This document shows positions 35,489 to 47,151 of a stretch of DNA of 64,000 nt, in pieces. The notes below the pieces were generated by a model. That model was not told the DNA's origin. It made no database searches and saw only the letters and a program-made list of their open reading frames with translations. A program made the translations under genes and the position numbers. Numbering within the stretch: the first letter of the stretch is position 1; each line of letters begins with the position of its first letter. This DNA is from Pseudacidovorax sp. NFM-22 (GTDB lineage Bacteria; Pseudomonadota; Gammaproteobacteria; Burkholderiales; Burkholderiaceae_C): assembly GCF_021401245.1 (NCBI RefSeq), contig NZ_JACBFY010000001.1, forward strand, positions 992,001 to 1,056,000, written 5' to 3'.

Positions 35489-35941
35489 ATGGCATACAGC
35501 GACAAGGTCATCGACCACTACGAGAACCCCCGCAACGTCGGCGCCTTCGAGGCCGGCGACGAGAACGTCGGCACCGGCATGGTGGGCGCACCGGCCTGCG
35601 GCGACGTGATGCGCCTGCAGATCCGCGTGAACGCCGACGGCGTGATCGAGGACGCCAGGTTCAAGACCTACGGCTGCGGCTCGGCCATCGCGTCGAGCTC
35701 GCTGGTGACCGAGTGGGTGCGCGGCCGCACGCTGGACGAGGCGCTGGCCATCAAGAACGCGCAGATCGCCGAAGAGCTGGCCCTGCCGCCCGTCAAGATC
35801 CACTGCTCCATCCTGGCCGAGGACGCCATCAAGGCCGCCGTGGCCGACTTCCGCGCCCGCCAGGCGACGCGCCAGGCCGCTGCCGGCGAAGCCCAGGTGC
35901 TGGCCGAGCAGCCGGCCTGCGCCAGCGCCGAGCGCCACTGA
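35489..35941 (+). CDS. iscU: IscU Fe-S cluster scaffold
   Basis: A 150-residue protein, [20 protein letters not shown] onward. Ligands Cys37, Asp39, Cys63 and Cys106 are present and LPPVK (99-103) is the HscA recognition motif. It takes the place of NifU, which is absent from the window. The last 25 residues ([20 protein letters not shown]) exceed the usual IscU end. It starts 54 bp after iscS. Confidence 0.95.
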   Translation: MAYSDKVIDHYENPRNVGAFEAGDENVGTGMVGAPACGDVMRLQIRVNADGVIEDARFKTYGCGSAIASSSLVTEWVRGRTLDEALAIKNAQIAEELALPPVKIHCSILAEDAIKAAVADFRARQATRQAAAGEAQVLAEQPACASAERH

Positions 35942-35979
35942 CTTCCCTTCTCTTTTCGCCCCTTTCCAAGGAGAACCCG

Positions 35980-36354
35980 ATGGACGCCATCGCCCTCAAC
36001 CCCGCGGTCGATCCGATCGCCATGCCTGCCCTGCTCGAGTTCACGTCCCGCGCTGCCGCCAAGGTGGCCTCGCTGATCGAAGAGGAAGGCAACCCCGCCC
36101 TCAAGCTGCGCCTGTATGTCACGGGCGGCGGCTGCTCGGGCTTCCAGTACGGCTTCGCCTTCGACGACCAGGTCGCCGAAGACGACACCACCGTGGTCAC
36201 CGAGGGCGTGGCGCTGCTGGTGGATGCGATGAGCCAGCAGTACCTGCTGGGCGCGCAGGTGGACTACGAGGAAGGCCTGGAAGGCTCGCGCTTCGTGATC
36301 CACAACCCCAATGCGCAGACCACCTGCGGCTGCGGCTCGTCCTTCTCCGTCTGA
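35980..36354 (+). CDS. A-type Fe-S carrier (ErpA/IscA-like)
   Basis: A 124-residue protein starting [20 protein letters not shown]. Conserved cysteines are Cys52 ([11 protein letters not shown]) and Cys116/Cys118 ([11 protein letters not shown]). The N-terminal extension before the fold and the [14 protein letters not shown] segment are closer to ErpA than to IscA. A good ribosome site, AAGGAGAA, precedes the ATG. Confidence 0.92.
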   Translation: MDAIALNPAVDPIAMPALLEFTSRAAAKVASLIEEEGNPALKLRLYVTGGGCSGFQYGFAFDDQVAEDDTTVVTEGVALLVDAMSQQYLLGAQVDYEEGLEGSRFVIHNPNAQTTCGCGSSFSV

Positions 36355-36369
36355 GCGGGAGCGCTGGCG

Positions 36370-36693
36370 ATGACCGTCTCCCTGACTCCCGCCGCCGCGC
36401 GGCACGTGGCCCGCTCGCTGGTCAAGCGCGGCGGTGGCGTCGGCCTGCGCCTGGCCGTCAAGACCAGCGGCTGCTCGGGCTATGCCTACGCGCTCGAATT
36501 CGTCGACCGGCTCAACGAGGACGACCAGTGCTTCGAGAGCGAGGGCGTGAACGTGGTCGTCGACGCGCGCAGCCTGGCCATGCTGGACGGCACCGAGCTG
36601 GACTTCGTGCGCGAGGGGCTGAACGAGGGGTTCAAGTTCAACAACCCCAATGCCAAGGCGAACTGCGGGTGCGGCGAAAGCTTCGCTGTATAG
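36370..36693 (+). CDS. iscA: IscA-type Fe-S carrier
   Basis: A 107-residue protein, [20 protein letters not shown] onward, with Cys35 ([10 protein letters not shown]) and Cys99/Cys101 ([11 protein letters not shown]), and [18 protein letters not shown] as in IscA. It starts 15 bp after the ErpA-like gene; the pair supplies clusters to nitrogenase precursors or ferredoxins. Confidence 0.93.
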   Translation: MTVSLTPAAARHVARSLVKRGGGVGLRLAVKTSGCSGYAYALEFVDRLNEDDQCFESEGVNVVVDARSLAMLDGTELDFVREGLNEGFKFNNPNAKANCGCGESFAV

Positions 36694-36696
36694 AGG

Positions 36697-36830
36697 ACGC
36701 CCCCCCATGCCGCTTCGCGGCTCCCCCCCTCTCTCGCGCCTTCGGCTTGGAGGGGGGACGCACCCAGCGGCCTGGCGAAGCCAGTTCCGCGGGTGCGCCC
36801 GCATGGCCTGCTCCGCGGCCTTTCGATCTG
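36697..36830 (+). repeat. GC-rich intergenic repeat, family R copy 1
   Basis: ATGCCGCTTCGCGGCTCCCC, a C/G-run hairpin around CGCCTTCGGCTTGG, AAGCCAGTTCC and GCATGGCCTGCTCCGCGGCC. The blocks recur at 39122, 39307 and (minus) 28975. It fills the iscA-hscA gap. Confidence 0.8.
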
Positions 36831-36887
36831 TGGCCATGAGGCCGTTTCGTGCGCCGTCAGCGGCGCTCAGCATCCGAAGACATTGAC

Positions 36888-38762
<1,875 letters not shown>

Positions 38763-38781
38763 ACCCCGAAAGCCGTCCGCC

Positions 38782-39117
38782 ATGCCCCAGGTCCGCGTCC
38801 TTCCCCACCCCGACCTGTGCCCCGAGGGCCAGGTGCTCGAACTGCGCCGCGGCGCCTCGCTGTGCGAGGGCCTGCTGGCCGCCGGCATCGCCATCGAGCA
38901 TGCCTGCGAGATGGTGGCCGCCTGCGCCACCTGCCACGTCTACGTGCGCGAAGGCGCCGCCTCGCTGGCACCGCCGGACGACGAAGAGAACGACCAGCTC
39001 GACAACGCCTGGGGCCTGGAAGCCCAGTCGCGCCTGGCCTGCTGCGTGAAGCTCAAGGACGCGGACGTGACCGTCGAGCTGCCCAGGCACACGCGCAACC
39101 ACGCGCGCGAAAAATAG
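38782..39117 (+). CDS. fdx: Isc-type [2Fe-2S] ferredoxin
   Basis: A 111-residue protein with HACEMVAACATCHVYVREG (C-X5-C-X2-C) and LACCVKLKD (fourth cysteine). This is the adrenodoxin-like ferredoxin that ends isc operons. It starts 19 bp after hscA. It donates electrons to IscU or to IscS-generated persulfide. The stop at 39117 is followed by a repeat array. Confidence 0.95.
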   Translation: MPQVRVLPHPDLCPEGQVLELRRGASLCEGLLAAGIAIEHACEMVAACATCHVYVREGAASLAPPDDEENDQLDNAWGLEAQSRLACCVKLKDADVTVELPRHTRNHAREK

Positions 39118-39121
39118 AGAA

Positions 39122-39491
39122 GGCACCCCCCATGCCGCTTCGCGGCTCCCCCCTCTCTGGCGCCTTCGGCTTGGAGGGGGGCGCACCCAGAGGCCTGGCA
39201 AAGCCAGTTCCTCGGGTGCACTGGCATGGCCTGCTCCGCGGCCATTCGATCCTGGCGCCGCACGGGCTTCATGCGATGCGGGTGGCGCGCGGCGCTGAAG
39301 TGAACAGGCACCCCCCATGCCGCTTCGCGGCTCCCCCCTCTCTGGCGCCTTCGGCTTGGAGGGGGGCGCACCCAGAGGCCTGGCAAAGCCAGTTCCTCGG
39401 GTGCTCTTGCATGGCCTGCTCCGCGGCCATTTGAACTTTTCGAGTGCGGCGGCTTCATGCGATGCGGATGGCGCGCGGCGCCATGGAAAAC
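39122..39491 (+). repeat. two tandem 185-bp units of repeat family R
   Basis: Copies begin GGCACCCCCCATGCCG at 39122 and 39307. Each has the hairpin-forming CCTCTCTGGCGCCTTCGGCT block, GCATGGCCTGCTCCGCGGCC and then GGCTTCATGCGATGCGG. They form the bulk of the 529-bp fdx-nifV gap; the NifA site and sigma54 promoter of nifV occupy the rest. Confidence 0.85.
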
Positions 39492-39518
39492 CGGCAAGGC
39501 GTGAACGGACCCGCGTCC

Positions 39519-39534
39519 TGTCCGAAACAGCACA
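39519..39534. promoter_or_regulatory. NifA-binding site upstream of nifV
   Basis: A perfect TGT-N10-ACA (TGTCCGAAACAGCACA), about 74 bp upstream of the nifV -24 element. Confidence 0.78.
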
Positions 39535-39606
39535 TTCGCTACAGGCACGGAGTCCTCCTCGTCGCAGCCATCGCGACAAAACCGCACTCTGCAGCCTCTC
39601 TCCGCG

Positions 39607-39622
39607 TGGCACGCCCTTTGCG
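39607..39622 (+). promoter_or_regulatory. sigma54 promoter of nifV-cysE-nifW-fixABCX
   Basis: TGGCACGCCCTTTGCG, with GG at 39608-39609, ten bases, and GC at 39620-39621. This is a very close RpoN consensus. The start near 39633 lies between two candidate ATGs and rules out the upstream one. Confidence 0.87.
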
Positions 39623-39646
39623 ATGACACCCGCAAGGACACACGAC

Positions 39647-40801
39647 ATGGCACATCCCCCCGTGATCAACGACACCACCCTGCGCGACGGCGAACAGACG
39701 GCCGGCGTCGCCTTCACGGTGCAGGAGAAGTGCGCCATCGCGCACGCGCTGGCCAGGGCCGGCGTGCCGGAGATGGAGATCGGCATCCCCATCATGGGTG
39801 AGGAGGAAGTCGCCTGCATCAACGCCATCGCGGCGCAGGCCCGGCCCGCCACGCTGATGGTGTGGGGCCGCCTCACCGAGGCCGACCTGGCCGCCGCGCT
39901 GCGCTGCGATGCCGACATCGTGCACCTGTCGATCTCGGTGTCGGACATCCAGCTGCAGCACAAGCTGGGCCGCTCGCGCGACTGGGTGCTGCAGGAGATC
40001 GGCCGCATCATCGGCGCCGCCGCCCGCACCGGCCGCAGCATCTCCTTCGGCGCCGAGGACGCCTCGCGCGCCGACCCCGCCTTCCTGGCCGCCGCCGCCT
40101 GCCAGGCCCGCGACCACGGCGCGCGCCGCGTGCGCTTTGCCGACACGCTGGGCGTGCTCGATCCCTTCTCCACGCACGCCGCCATCGCCGCGCTGCGCGC
40201 CGCCGTGGGCGATGCGATGGAGATCGAGATCCATGCCCACAACGACCTGGGCCTGGCCACCGCCAACACGCTGGCCGCGCTGCGCGCCGGCGCCACCCAC
40301 GCCAGCACCACCGTCAACGGCCTGGGCGAGCGGGCCGGCAACGCGGCGCTGGAAGAGGTGGTGATGGCCGCCCGCCACCTGCAGCAGGGCGACACCGGCG
40401 TGGATACGCGCCAGCTGGTCGGCATCTCGCAGCTGGTGGAGCAGGCCTCAGGCCGGCGCGTGGCCTTCAACAAGAGCATCGTGGGCGAGGCCGTGTTCAC
40501 GCACGAGTCCGGCATCCATGTGGACGGCCTGCTCAAGAACGCGGCCACCTACGAAGCCTTCGACCCCGCCGAGGTGGGCCGCGAGCGCCGCACGGTGCTG
40601 GGCAAGCATTCGGGCTCGCAGGCCGTGCGCCACGCCTACCGCGCGCTGGGCGTGGCCCTGGACGACGACGGCCTCACGCGCCGGCTGCTGGCGCGCATCC
40701 GCCACCATGCGGTGCAGGCCAAGCGCGCGCCGACGTCGGACGAGCTGCAGGCCTTCCTGAGCGCGGCACAGTCGCCCGCAGCTGCCGCCCTGGCCGCATG
40801 A
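39647..40801 (+). CDS. nifV: NifV homocitrate synthase
   Basis: A 384-residue protein, [20 protein letters not shown] onward, of the DRE-TIM (alpha-isopropylmalate synthase) family. [12 protein letters not shown] holds the metal/acetyl-CoA site, [14 protein letters not shown] the HxH metal ligands, and [12 protein letters not shown] is conserved. It makes homocitrate from acetyl-CoA and 2-oxoglutarate, the organic ligand of FeMo-co. ATG 39647, with AAGGA upstream, is preferred; the ATG at 39623 precedes the transcription start. It overlaps cysE by 4 bp. Confidence 0.96.
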   Translation: MAHPPVINDTTLRDGEQTAGVAFTVQEKCAIAHALARAGVPEMEIGIPIMGEEEVACINAIAAQARPATLMVWGRLTEADLAAALRCDADIVHLSISVSDIQLQHKLGRSRDWVLQEIGRIIGAAARTGRSISFGAEDASRADPAFLAAAACQARDHGARRVRFADTLGVLDPFSTHAAIAALRAAVGDAMEIEIHAHNDLGLATANTLAALRAGATHASTTVNGLGERAGNAALEEVVMAARHLQQGDTGVDTRQLVGISQLVEQASGRRVAFNKSIVGEAVFTHESGIHVDGLLKNAATYEAFDPAEVGRERRTVLGKHSGSQAVRHAYRALGVALDDDGLTRRLLARIRHHAVQAKRAPTSDELQAFLSAAQSPAAAALAA

Positions 40802-41604
40802 CGCAAGACAGCCCGGAGCCCGCCATGCCACCCCGCGCCGACGCCCTGCCCGCCGCCGCTGTGCCGGCCGACCCTCCGTCCACGGAAGCGCCGGCCTCGT
40901 GGTTCGCGCTGCTGCGCGGCGACGTGCGCTGCGTGCTGCAGCGCGACCCGGCCGCCCGCAGCCTGCTGGAGGTGTGGACCATCTATCCCGGCGTGCAGGC
41001 CATCGCCCTGCACCGCATCGCGCATGCGCTGTGGCGCCGCGGCTGGCGCTACCTGCCGCGCTGGATCTCCTTTGCGGCGCGCGGGTTCACGCAGGTGGAC
41101 ATCCACCCCGGCGCGCGCATCGGCCAGCGCTTCTTCATCGACCACGGCTGCGGCGTGGTGATCGGCGAGACGGCCGAGATCGGCGACGACGTCACGCTCT
41201 TCCACGGCGTCACGCTGGGCGGCACCAGCGGCTCGCCGGGCAAGCGGCACCCCACCGTGGGCAATGGCGTGGTGGTGGGTGCGGGCGCCAAGGTGCTCGG
41301 GCCCATCGTCATCGGCGAGCGGGCGCGCATCGCGGCCAACTCGGTGGTGATCGAGCCGGTGCCCGCGGATGCCACGGTGGTGGGCATCCCGGGCCGTGTG
41401 GTGGCGCGCGGACGCCGGCCGCGCCACGGCTTCGACCTGGACCACCACCTCATTCCCGACCCGGTGGGCAAGGCCATCGCCTGCCTGCTCGACCGCGTGG
41501 CCCAGCTCGAACGCGAGCGCGGCCACGGTACCGACGACGCCGCCTGCAACGACTGCGACGCCGTGTGTGCCGTCCCCCCATCCCAACCCACCTGCGAGGC
41601 ATAA
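40798..41604 (+). CDS. cysE: serine O-acetyltransferase (nif-linked CysE)
   Basis: A 268-residue protein. The hexapeptide left-handed helix is seen as [40 protein letters not shown] and [20 protein letters not shown]. It makes O-acetylserine for cysteine synthesis, thus feeding NifS/IscS during nitrogenase expression. The extended N-terminus ([17 protein letters not shown]) is low complexity. The tail has extra Cys ([12 protein letters not shown]). Alternative start MPPRADA at 40825. Confidence 0.93.
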   Translation: MTQDSPEPAMPPRADALPAAAVPADPPSTEAPASWFALLRGDVRCVLQRDPAARSLLEVWTIYPGVQAIALHRIAHALWRRGWRYLPRWISFAARGFTQVDIHPGARIGQRFFIDHGCGVVIGETAEIGDDVTLFHGVTLGGTSGSPGKRHPTVGNGVVVGAGAKVLGPIVIGERARIAANSVVIEPVPADATVVGIPGRVVARGRRPRHGFDLDHHLIPDPVGKAIACLLDRVAQLERERGHGTDDAACNDCDAVCAVPPSQPTCEA

Positions 41605-41610
41605 GCAGCC

Positions 41611-41949
41611 ATGGAAAACTTCCTCCAGCAACTCAAGGCCCTCTCGTCGGCCGAGGACTTCCTGCAGTTCTTCGGCGTGCCCTTCGACCAGAAGGTGGTC
41701 AACGTGAGCCGGCTGCACATCCTCAAGCGCTTCTTCCAGTACATCCGGCAGCAGCAGTCGCTGGACCCGTCCGACGAGCTGCAGATGTTCACCGTCTACC
41801 GGGCACTGCTGCAGCGCGCGTATGGCGACTTCGTCAGCTCCACGCCGGCGCAGGAGAAGGTGTTCAAGGTCTTCCAGGACGTGGACGGCAAGCAGCACGT
41901 CACGCTGGAAAGCCTCAAGCGCACGCTGCCCATGCGGGCCGCGGCCTGA
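41611..41949 (+). CDS. nifW: NifW, nitrogenase-stabilising protein
   Basis: A 112-residue protein, [20 protein letters not shown] onward, matching NifW, which associates with MoFe protein and protects it from O2. The body is [20 protein letters not shown], and the whole family length is present. It lies between cysE (6-bp gap) and fixA (15-bp gap). Confidence 0.95.
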   Translation: MENFLQQLKALSSAEDFLQFFGVPFDQKVVNVSRLHILKRFFQYIRQQQSLDPSDELQMFTVYRALLQRAYGDFVSSTPAQEKVFKVFQDVDGKQHVTLESLKRTLPMRAAA

Positions 41950-41964
41950 GGCAGGAGCACCGCC

Positions 41965-42813
41965 ATGCACATCGTCGTCTGCATCAAGCAGGTGCCGGAC
42001 TCGGCGCAGATCCGCGTCCACCCGGTCACCAACACCATCATGCGCCAGGGGGTGCCGGCCATCGTCAACCCCTACGACCTGTTCTCGCTCGAAGAGGCGC
42101 TGCGGCTCAAGGACCAGTTCGGCGGCAAGGTCACCGTGCTGTGCATGGGCCCGCCGCAGGCCGAGGAGGCGCTGCGCAAGTGCATCAGCTACGGGGCCGA
42201 CGACGCGGTGCTGGTCACCGACCGCGCCTTCGCCGGCGCGGACACGCTGGCCACCTCGTACGCGCTGGCGGCCGGCATCCGGCAGATCGGCCGCGAGCAG
42301 GCGGTGGACATCGTCTTCACCGGCAAGCAGACCATCGACGGCGACACGGCCCAGGTGGGCCCCGGCATCGCCAAGCGGCTGGGCCTGCAGCTGCTGACTT
42401 ATGTCTCACGCATCGTCGAAACCGACCTGGACGGCCGCACCATCACCGTCGAGCGCCGGGCCGAGGGCGGCGTGCAGCAGCTGCGCACCGCGCTGCCTTG
42501 CCTGATCACCATGCTGGAGAACACCAACGAGCTGCGCTTCGCCTCGCTGCCGGCCATGATCCACGCCGCCGGCTACCCGGTGCGCAAGTGGAACAAAGAG
42601 CAGGCCGGCATCGAGGACCTCGACAAGATCGGCCTCAAGGGCTCGCCCACCGTGGTCAGCAAGGTCTTCGGCCCCACGCCGCGCAGCGAGAAGGCCGAGA
42701 TGCTGGCGCTGGAGGAGTCCAGCCTGCGCGACGTCTCGCTGAACCTGCTGCAGAAGATCTTCACCCGGCATCCCACACTGGAAGCCGACCTCGCGATGAA
42801 GGAGGACGCATGA
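41965..42813 (+). CDS. fixA: FixA, electron-transfer flavoprotein beta subunit
   Basis: A 282-residue ETF-beta homologue starting [40 protein letters not shown] and [20 protein letters not shown] are typical FixA segments. With FixB, FixC and FixX it forms the electron-bifurcating complex that uses NADH to reduce ferredoxin/flavodoxin for nitrogenase and quinone. It overlaps fixB by 4 bp. Confidence 0.95.
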   Translation: MHIVVCIKQVPDSAQIRVHPVTNTIMRQGVPAIVNPYDLFSLEEALRLKDQFGGKVTVLCMGPPQAEEALRKCISYGADDAVLVTDRAFAGADTLATSYALAAGIRQIGREQAVDIVFTGKQTIDGDTAQVGPGIAKRLGLQLLTYVSRIVETDLDGRTITVERRAEGGVQQLRTALPCLITMLENTNELRFASLPAMIHAAGYPVRKWNKEQAGIEDLDKIGLKGSPTVVSKVFGPTPRSEKAEMLALEESSLRDVSLNLLQKIFTRHPTLEADLAMKEDA

Positions 42814-43922
42814 ACGCCGCCGCCACCCCCGCCACGCCTCCCGCCAAGCGCCCCGCCGGCCGCGGACGCAACCTGGAGCTGCCCGAACACCTGAAGGCCT
42901 ACAAGGGCGTCTGGGTGTTCATCGAACACGACCGCGGCCATGTGCACAGCGTCTCGTGGGAACTGCTGGGCGAGGCCCGCAAGCTCGCCGACAAGCTGGG
43001 CAGCAGCGTGGGCGTCGCCATCCTGGGCGGCCCCGACGAGAAGCTGGAGGCCTTCGCCGCCGAGGCCTTCGGCTATGGCGCCGACAAGGCCTACATCGTC
43101 CACGACCCGGTGCTGCTGGGCTACCGCAACGAGCCCTTCACCAAGGGCCTGACGGACCTGGTCAACAAGTACCAGCCCGAGATCCTGCTGCTGGGCGCCA
43201 CGTCCATGGGCCGCGACCTCGCGGGCTCGGTGGCCACCACGCTGCTGACCGGCCTGACGGCGGACTGCACCGAGCTGAACATCGACCCCACCTCCCGCGC
43301 CCTGGCGGCCACGCGGCCCACCTTCGGCGGCTCGCTGCTGTGCACGATCATGACCCTGGCCTACCGGCCGCAGATGGCCACCGTGCGCCCGCGCGTCATG
43401 GCCATGCCGCGCGCCGAGGAAGGCCGCACGGGCGAGGTGGTGCAGGAGACGCTGGGCATGGTGGAGAGCAGCATCGTCACCAAGCTGCTCGCCTTTCTGC
43501 CCGATGCGACCAGCAACCAGATCAACCTGCCCTATGCCGACGTGATCGTCAGCGGCGGCAAGGGCCTGAAGAACCCCGAGAACTTCAAGCTCGTGTTCGA
43601 GCTGGCCCGCGTGCTGGGCGGCGAGGTGGGCGCCACCCGCCCCTGCGTGCAGGCCGGCTGGGTGGAGGCCGACCGCCAGGTGGGCCAGACCGGCAAGACG
43701 GTGCGGCCCAAGCTCTACATCGCGGCCGGCATTTCCGGCGCCATCCAGCATCGGGTGGGCATGGAGAGCTCGGACGTGATCGTCGCCATCAACACCGACC
43801 CCAACGCGCCCATCTTCGACTTTGCGCACTACGGCATCGTGGGCAACGCGCTGCAGGTGCTGCCCGCGCTCACGGCGGCCTTCGCCGAGCACCTGGGCAA
43901 GCGCCGGCGCCTGGTCGCCTGA
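42810..43922 (+). CDS. fixB: FixB, electron-transfer flavoprotein alpha subunit
   Basis: A 370-residue ETF-alpha homologue. The FAD-binding C-terminal domain is seen as [20 protein letters not shown] and [20 protein letters not shown], then [19 protein letters not shown]. The first 25 residues are a low-complexity Ala/Pro lead. It is the partner of FixA in the bifurcating complex. Confidence 0.96.
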   Translation: MNAAATPATPPAKRPAGRGRNLELPEHLKAYKGVWVFIEHDRGHVHSVSWELLGEARKLADKLGSSVGVAILGGPDEKLEAFAAEAFGYGADKAYIVHDPVLLGYRNEPFTKGLTDLVNKYQPEILLLGATSMGRDLAGSVATTLLTGLTADCTELNIDPTSRALAATRPTFGGSLLCTIMTLAYRPQMATVRPRVMAMPRAEEGRTGEVVQETLGMVESSIVTKLLAFLPDATSNQINLPYADVIVSGGKGLKNPENFKLVFELARVLGGEVGATRPCVQAGWVEADRQVGQTGKTVRPKLYIAAGISGAIQHRVGMESSDVIVAINTDPNAPIFDFAHYGIVGNALQVLPALTAAFAEHLGKRRRLVA

Positions 43923-43942
43923 CACCCCAAGGAGCACGCCCC

Positions 43943-45253
43943 ATGAGAAAGCCATCCCAGTTCGACGCCATCGTCGTCGGCGCCGGTCCGTCCGGCAATG
44001 CGGCCGCCTACACGCTGGCCAAGGCCGGCCTGAAGGTGCTGCAGATCGAGCGCGGGGAATATCCCGGCAGCAAGAACGTGCAGGGCGCCATCCTGTACGC
44101 CAACGCGCTGGAACAGATCATTCCCGACTTCCGCGAAGACGCCCCCCTGGAGCGCCACATCATCGAGCAGCGCCTGTGGGTGCTCGATGACACCAGCTTC
44201 GTCGGCACGCATGTGCGCAGCAGCGACTACGACAAGCCGCCCTACAACCGCTACACCATCATCCGCGCGCAGTTCGACAAGTGGTTCAGCGGCAAGGTGC
44301 GCGAGGCCGGTGCGCTGCTGATCTGCGAGACCACCGTCCAGCAGCTCATCATGGACGGCGACCAGGTGGTGGGCGTGCAGTGCGACCGCGAGGCCGGCGA
44401 CGTGTATGCCGACGTGGTGATCCTGGCCGACGGCGTCAACTCCACGCTGGCGCGCAAGGCGGGCTTCCATGGCGAGATCCAGGCCGGCAACGTGGCCCTG
44501 GCGGTCAAGGAGATCCTCTTCATGCCCGAAGAGACCATCCGCCAGCGCTTCAACATCGGCGAGGAATCGGGCGTGGTCATCGAGATGGTGGGCCGCATCA
44601 CCGACGGCATGATGGGCACCGGCTTCCTCTACACCAACAAGGAGTCGCTGACCATCGGCGTGGGCTGCATGCTGGGCGACTTCAAGTCCAACCCCGCCCG
44701 CACCAGTCCCTACGTGCTGCTGGAGCAGATGAAGCGGCACCCCGCCATCGCGCCGCTGATCGAGGGCGGCGAGATGAAGGAGTACTGCGCGCACCTGATC
44801 CCCGAAGGCGGCTTCCACGCCATTCCGCAGGTCTACGGCAACGGCTGGATGATCGTGGGCGACTCGGGCGGCTTCGTCAACGCGGCGCACCGCGAGGGCT
44901 CCAACCTGGCCATGACCACCGGCCGCCTCGCCGCCGAGACCGTGATCGCGGCCAAGGCCGCGGGCCAGGGCTACCGGGCCGATCGCCTCAAGGCCTACAA
45001 GACCGCGCTGGACGACTCCTTCGTGATGAAGGACCTGCACAAGTACCGCGACATGCCCGGCGTGCTGCACAAGAACCCGCAGTTCTTCACCACCTACCCC
45101 GACCTCGTCGCGCAGGCGGCCCGCACCATGATCACCGTGGACGGCGTCGACAAGAAGACCAAGGAGCGCGAGATCTTCGCCAGCTTCCGCAAGACCCGCC
45201 GCTGGAGCGGCCTGATGGGCGACGCCTACAAACTCTGGAGAGCCTTCCGATGA
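43943..45253 (+). CDS. fixC: FixC, ETF:quinone oxidoreductase-like flavoprotein
   Basis: A 436-residue protein with FAD site FDAIVVGAGPSGNAAAYTLA and VVILADGVNSTLARKAGF, then GWMIVGDSGGFVNAAHREGS. This is the FixC quinone-reducing branch of the FixABCX complex. A good ribosome site (AAGGAGCA) precedes the ATG. It overlaps fixX by 4 bp. Confidence 0.96.
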   Translation: MRKPSQFDAIVVGAGPSGNAAAYTLAKAGLKVLQIERGEYPGSKNVQGAILYANALEQIIPDFREDAPLERHIIEQRLWVLDDTSFVGTHVRSSDYDKPPYNRYTIIRAQFDKWFSGKVREAGALLICETTVQQLIMDGDQVVGVQCDREAGDVYADVVILADGVNSTLARKAGFHGEIQAGNVALAVKEILFMPEETIRQRFNIGEESGVVIEMVGRITDGMMGTGFLYTNKESLTIGVGCMLGDFKSNPARTSPYVLLEQMKRHPAIAPLIEGGEMKEYCAHLIPEGGFHAIPQVYGNGWMIVGDSGGFVNAAHREGSNLAMTTGRLAAETVIAAKAAGQGYRADRLKAYKTALDDSFVMKDLHKYRDMPGVLHKNPQFFTTYPDLVAQAARTMITVDGVDKKTKEREIFASFRKTRRWSGLMGDAYKLWRAFR

Positions 45254-45549
45254 ACGCCATTGCCGTCAACGTGGAAGAGAAGCTCTTCCAGAACCGCTAC
45301 CGCGTGGACGCCGGCCGTCCGCACATCCGCATCAAGGACAGCGAGGTCTGCACCAACGAATGCCGCTCGCAGAGCTGCACCTTCGTGTGCCCGGCCTCCT
45401 GCTACAAGGCCGAGGGCAACGGCCGGGTGACGCTGATCACCGACGGCTGCCTCGAATGCGGTAGCTGCCGGATCATCTGCAGCGAGCACGCCAATGTGGA
45501 GTGGGAGTACCCGCGGGGCGGCCACGGCATCCTCTTCAAATTTGGATGA
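45250..45549 (+). CDS. fixX: FixX ferredoxin-like protein
   Basis: A 99-residue protein with cysteine clusters CTNECRSQSCTFVCPASC and CLECGSCRIIC. FixX carries the [4Fe-4S] clusters of the bifurcating complex. It is the last of the fixABCX genes. The following ferritin-like gene begins 12 bp later, probably co-transcribed. Confidence 0.95.
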   Translation: MNAIAVNVEEKLFQNRYRVDAGRPHIRIKDSEVCTNECRSQSCTFVCPASCYKAEGNGRVTLITDGCLECGSCRIICSEHANVEWEYPRGGHGILFKFG

Positions 45550-45561
45550 AATGGCCCACGC

Positions 45562-46023
45562 ATGATTGACGACATCCGTGTATTCCTGGTCCATGCCATC
45601 ACGCTGGAGCGCGACGCCGCGCGCCGCTACGAGGACCTGGCCCAGGTGATGCGCACCGCCGGCAACGACGAGGTGCGCAAGCTCTTCGAACGCATGGCGC
45701 ACTTCTCGCGCCTGCACCTGAATGAGGCCATGGAGCGCGGCGGCTTCCGCGAGCTGCCGGTGCTGGCACCGGCCGACTTCCAGTGGCCCGGCGGCGACAG
45801 CCCCGAGGCGGCCAGCTGGCATGGCATCGACGGCCTGATCGACGTACCCGCTGCGCTGGAGATCGCGCTCGACGGCGAACGCGCGGGCACCGCCTTCTAC
45901 GAGGGCGTGGCCGATACCGCGCGCGACCCCGAGGTCGTGCGCATGGCCCGCGAGTTCGCCAGCGAAGAGGCCGGCCACGTCTGCGAGCTGCAGCGCTGGA
46001 TGGCGCACATCGCCGCCGCCTGA
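45562..46023 (+). CDS. ferritin-like/rubrerythrin-type diiron protein
   Basis: A 153-residue four-helix protein, MIDDIRVFLVHAITLERDAA onward. Carboxylate ligands of a ferritin-like centre are visible: ERDAARRYEDLAQVM, FSRLHLNEAMERGG, then ALDGERAGTAFYEGVA and ASEEAGHVCELQRWM (E-X2-H). No rubredoxin domain. It may reduce peroxide or O2 near nitrogenase. It sits directly after fixX. Confidence 0.8.
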   Translation: MIDDIRVFLVHAITLERDAARRYEDLAQVMRTAGNDEVRKLFERMAHFSRLHLNEAMERGGFRELPVLAPADFQWPGGDSPEAASWHGIDGLIDVPAALEIALDGERAGTAFYEGVADTARDPEVVRMAREFASEEAGHVCELQRWMAHIAAA

Positions 46024-46162
46024 CCAGCGCGGCCAGCGCCTGCCGGCGGGTGGGCGCGCCGCGGCTGCGCAACACCGCTGCCTCGTCCTGGCCAGCGCTA
46101 CCACGCGCAGCGCTGGGACCGCGGCAGCCTTTCCTTCCATCTCACGATCCCAGGAGGCCCAC

Positions 46163-46486
46163 ATGGCCCGTCCCGAACGACATGTCTTCGTCTGCACTCA
46201 GAACCGCCCGCCGCAGCACCCGCGCGGCTCCTGCGCCGCCAAGGGCTCGACCGCGGTGCTGCAGGCCTTCTGGGCCGAGCTGCAGAAGCGCCAGGCGTAC
46301 GAGAAGGTGGCCATCACCTATTCCGGCTGCATCGGCCCCTGCGACCAGGGCGTGAACGTGCTGGTCTACCCCGAGGCCGTGCTCTACAGCGGCGTGACGC
46401 CCGAGGACGTGCAGGAGATCTTCGACAGCCACCTCGAAAAGGGCGAGCCGGTCGACCGGCTGCGGGCGGCCGAGGCGGTCTGGTGA
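46163..46486 (+). CDS. thioredoxin-like [2Fe-2S] ferredoxin (Shethna-type)
   Basis: A 107-residue protein, MARPERHVFVCTQNRPPQHP onward, with cysteines at VCTQN, RGSCAAKG and YSGCIGPCDQGVN. This is the thioredoxin-fold ferredoxin (FeSI/Fd4 family) often coded near nif genes in Azotobacter and relatives. A 139-bp gap separates it from the ferritin-like gene. Its stop overlaps the TPR gene start (GTGA). Confidence 0.9.
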   Translation: MARPERHVFVCTQNRPPQHPRGSCAAKGSTAVLQAFWAELQKRQAYEKVAITYSGCIGPCDQGVNVLVYPEAVLYSGVTPEDVQEIFDSHLEKGEPVDRLRAAEAVW

Positions 46487-46992
46487 ACCTCTTCACCGGC
46501 GAGGAGGCCGACGTCTTCTTCGGCGGCGAGGTGCCGCCGGCCGTGCGGCACCTGGTGGATGAGGCGCGCAGCAAGCCGCGCGAGGAAGCGGCCGTGGCAC
46601 TGTGGACCGCCGTGCTGGCCTCGCCACAGGCGCTGCCGGTGTACTACCTGCTCTACAAGCTGCATGCCAGCCAGGGCGAACTGGCGCAGGCGCTGCGCGC
46701 CGCAGAGCGCGGGCTGAACGCCGCGGCCGAGGTCGCCGGCCTGCCTTCCGACTGGCGACAGGTGCGGCCCGGCATGGCGGACTTCCTGCAGCCCGGCGCC
46801 GCCCGCTTCTGGCTGTTCACGCTCAAGGCCCAGGCCTTCATCCTTTTGCGGCGCGGCGAGCCGGCGCAGGCCGCCGAACGGCTGGACCAGCTGCGCCTGC
46901 TGGACCCTGCCGACCACATGGGCGCCAGCGTGGTCGCCCAGTTGCTCGCCCAGCACGATGTCGGTGTGCGGCCGACGACGTCGGGCTGCTGA
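46483..46992 (+). CDS. TPR-like helical protein, paralogue of 27849-28433
   Basis: A 169-residue protein starting at GTG. Helical TPR-like segments include YYLLYKLHASQGELAQALRA and ARFWLFTLKAQAFILLRRGE. It shares RF-LFTLK, LDP and VAQLLAQ-type spacing with 27849-28433. It is the last gene of the nif island before the non-nif minus-strand cluster. Confidence 0.7.
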   Translation: MNLFTGEEADVFFGGEVPPAVRHLVDEARSKPREEAAVALWTAVLASPQALPVYYLLYKLHASQGELAQALRAAERGLNAAAEVAGLPSDWRQVRPGMADFLQPGAARFWLFTLKAQAFILLRRGEPAQAAERLDQLRLLDPADHMGASVVAQLLAQHDVGVRPTTSGC

Positions 46993-47151
46993 CAAGAGCG
47001 ACCCGGGAGCGGGGTCAGCTGCTGCCGGGCGACGAGGGATCCACAGCAGGCACTCCCGGACCAGGAGGGGACGGCCGGCCGCTGCGCGGCAGGCTTTCCG
47101 GGCCGAGCGACCAAAGCGCCAGCCCCTGCGAGAAGGTGGCGCGCGGGCGGC

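Noticed and set aside
39623-39646. Earlier ATG for nifV at 39623
   Set aside because: It lies upstream of the transcription start predicted from the sigma54 promoter, and 39647 has a ribosome site.
46102-46140. GG-N10-GC near 46115 before the thioredoxin-fold ferredoxin
   Set aside because: The flanking bases do not match the TGGCAC/TTGC consensus; in this GC content the spacing alone is not evidence.
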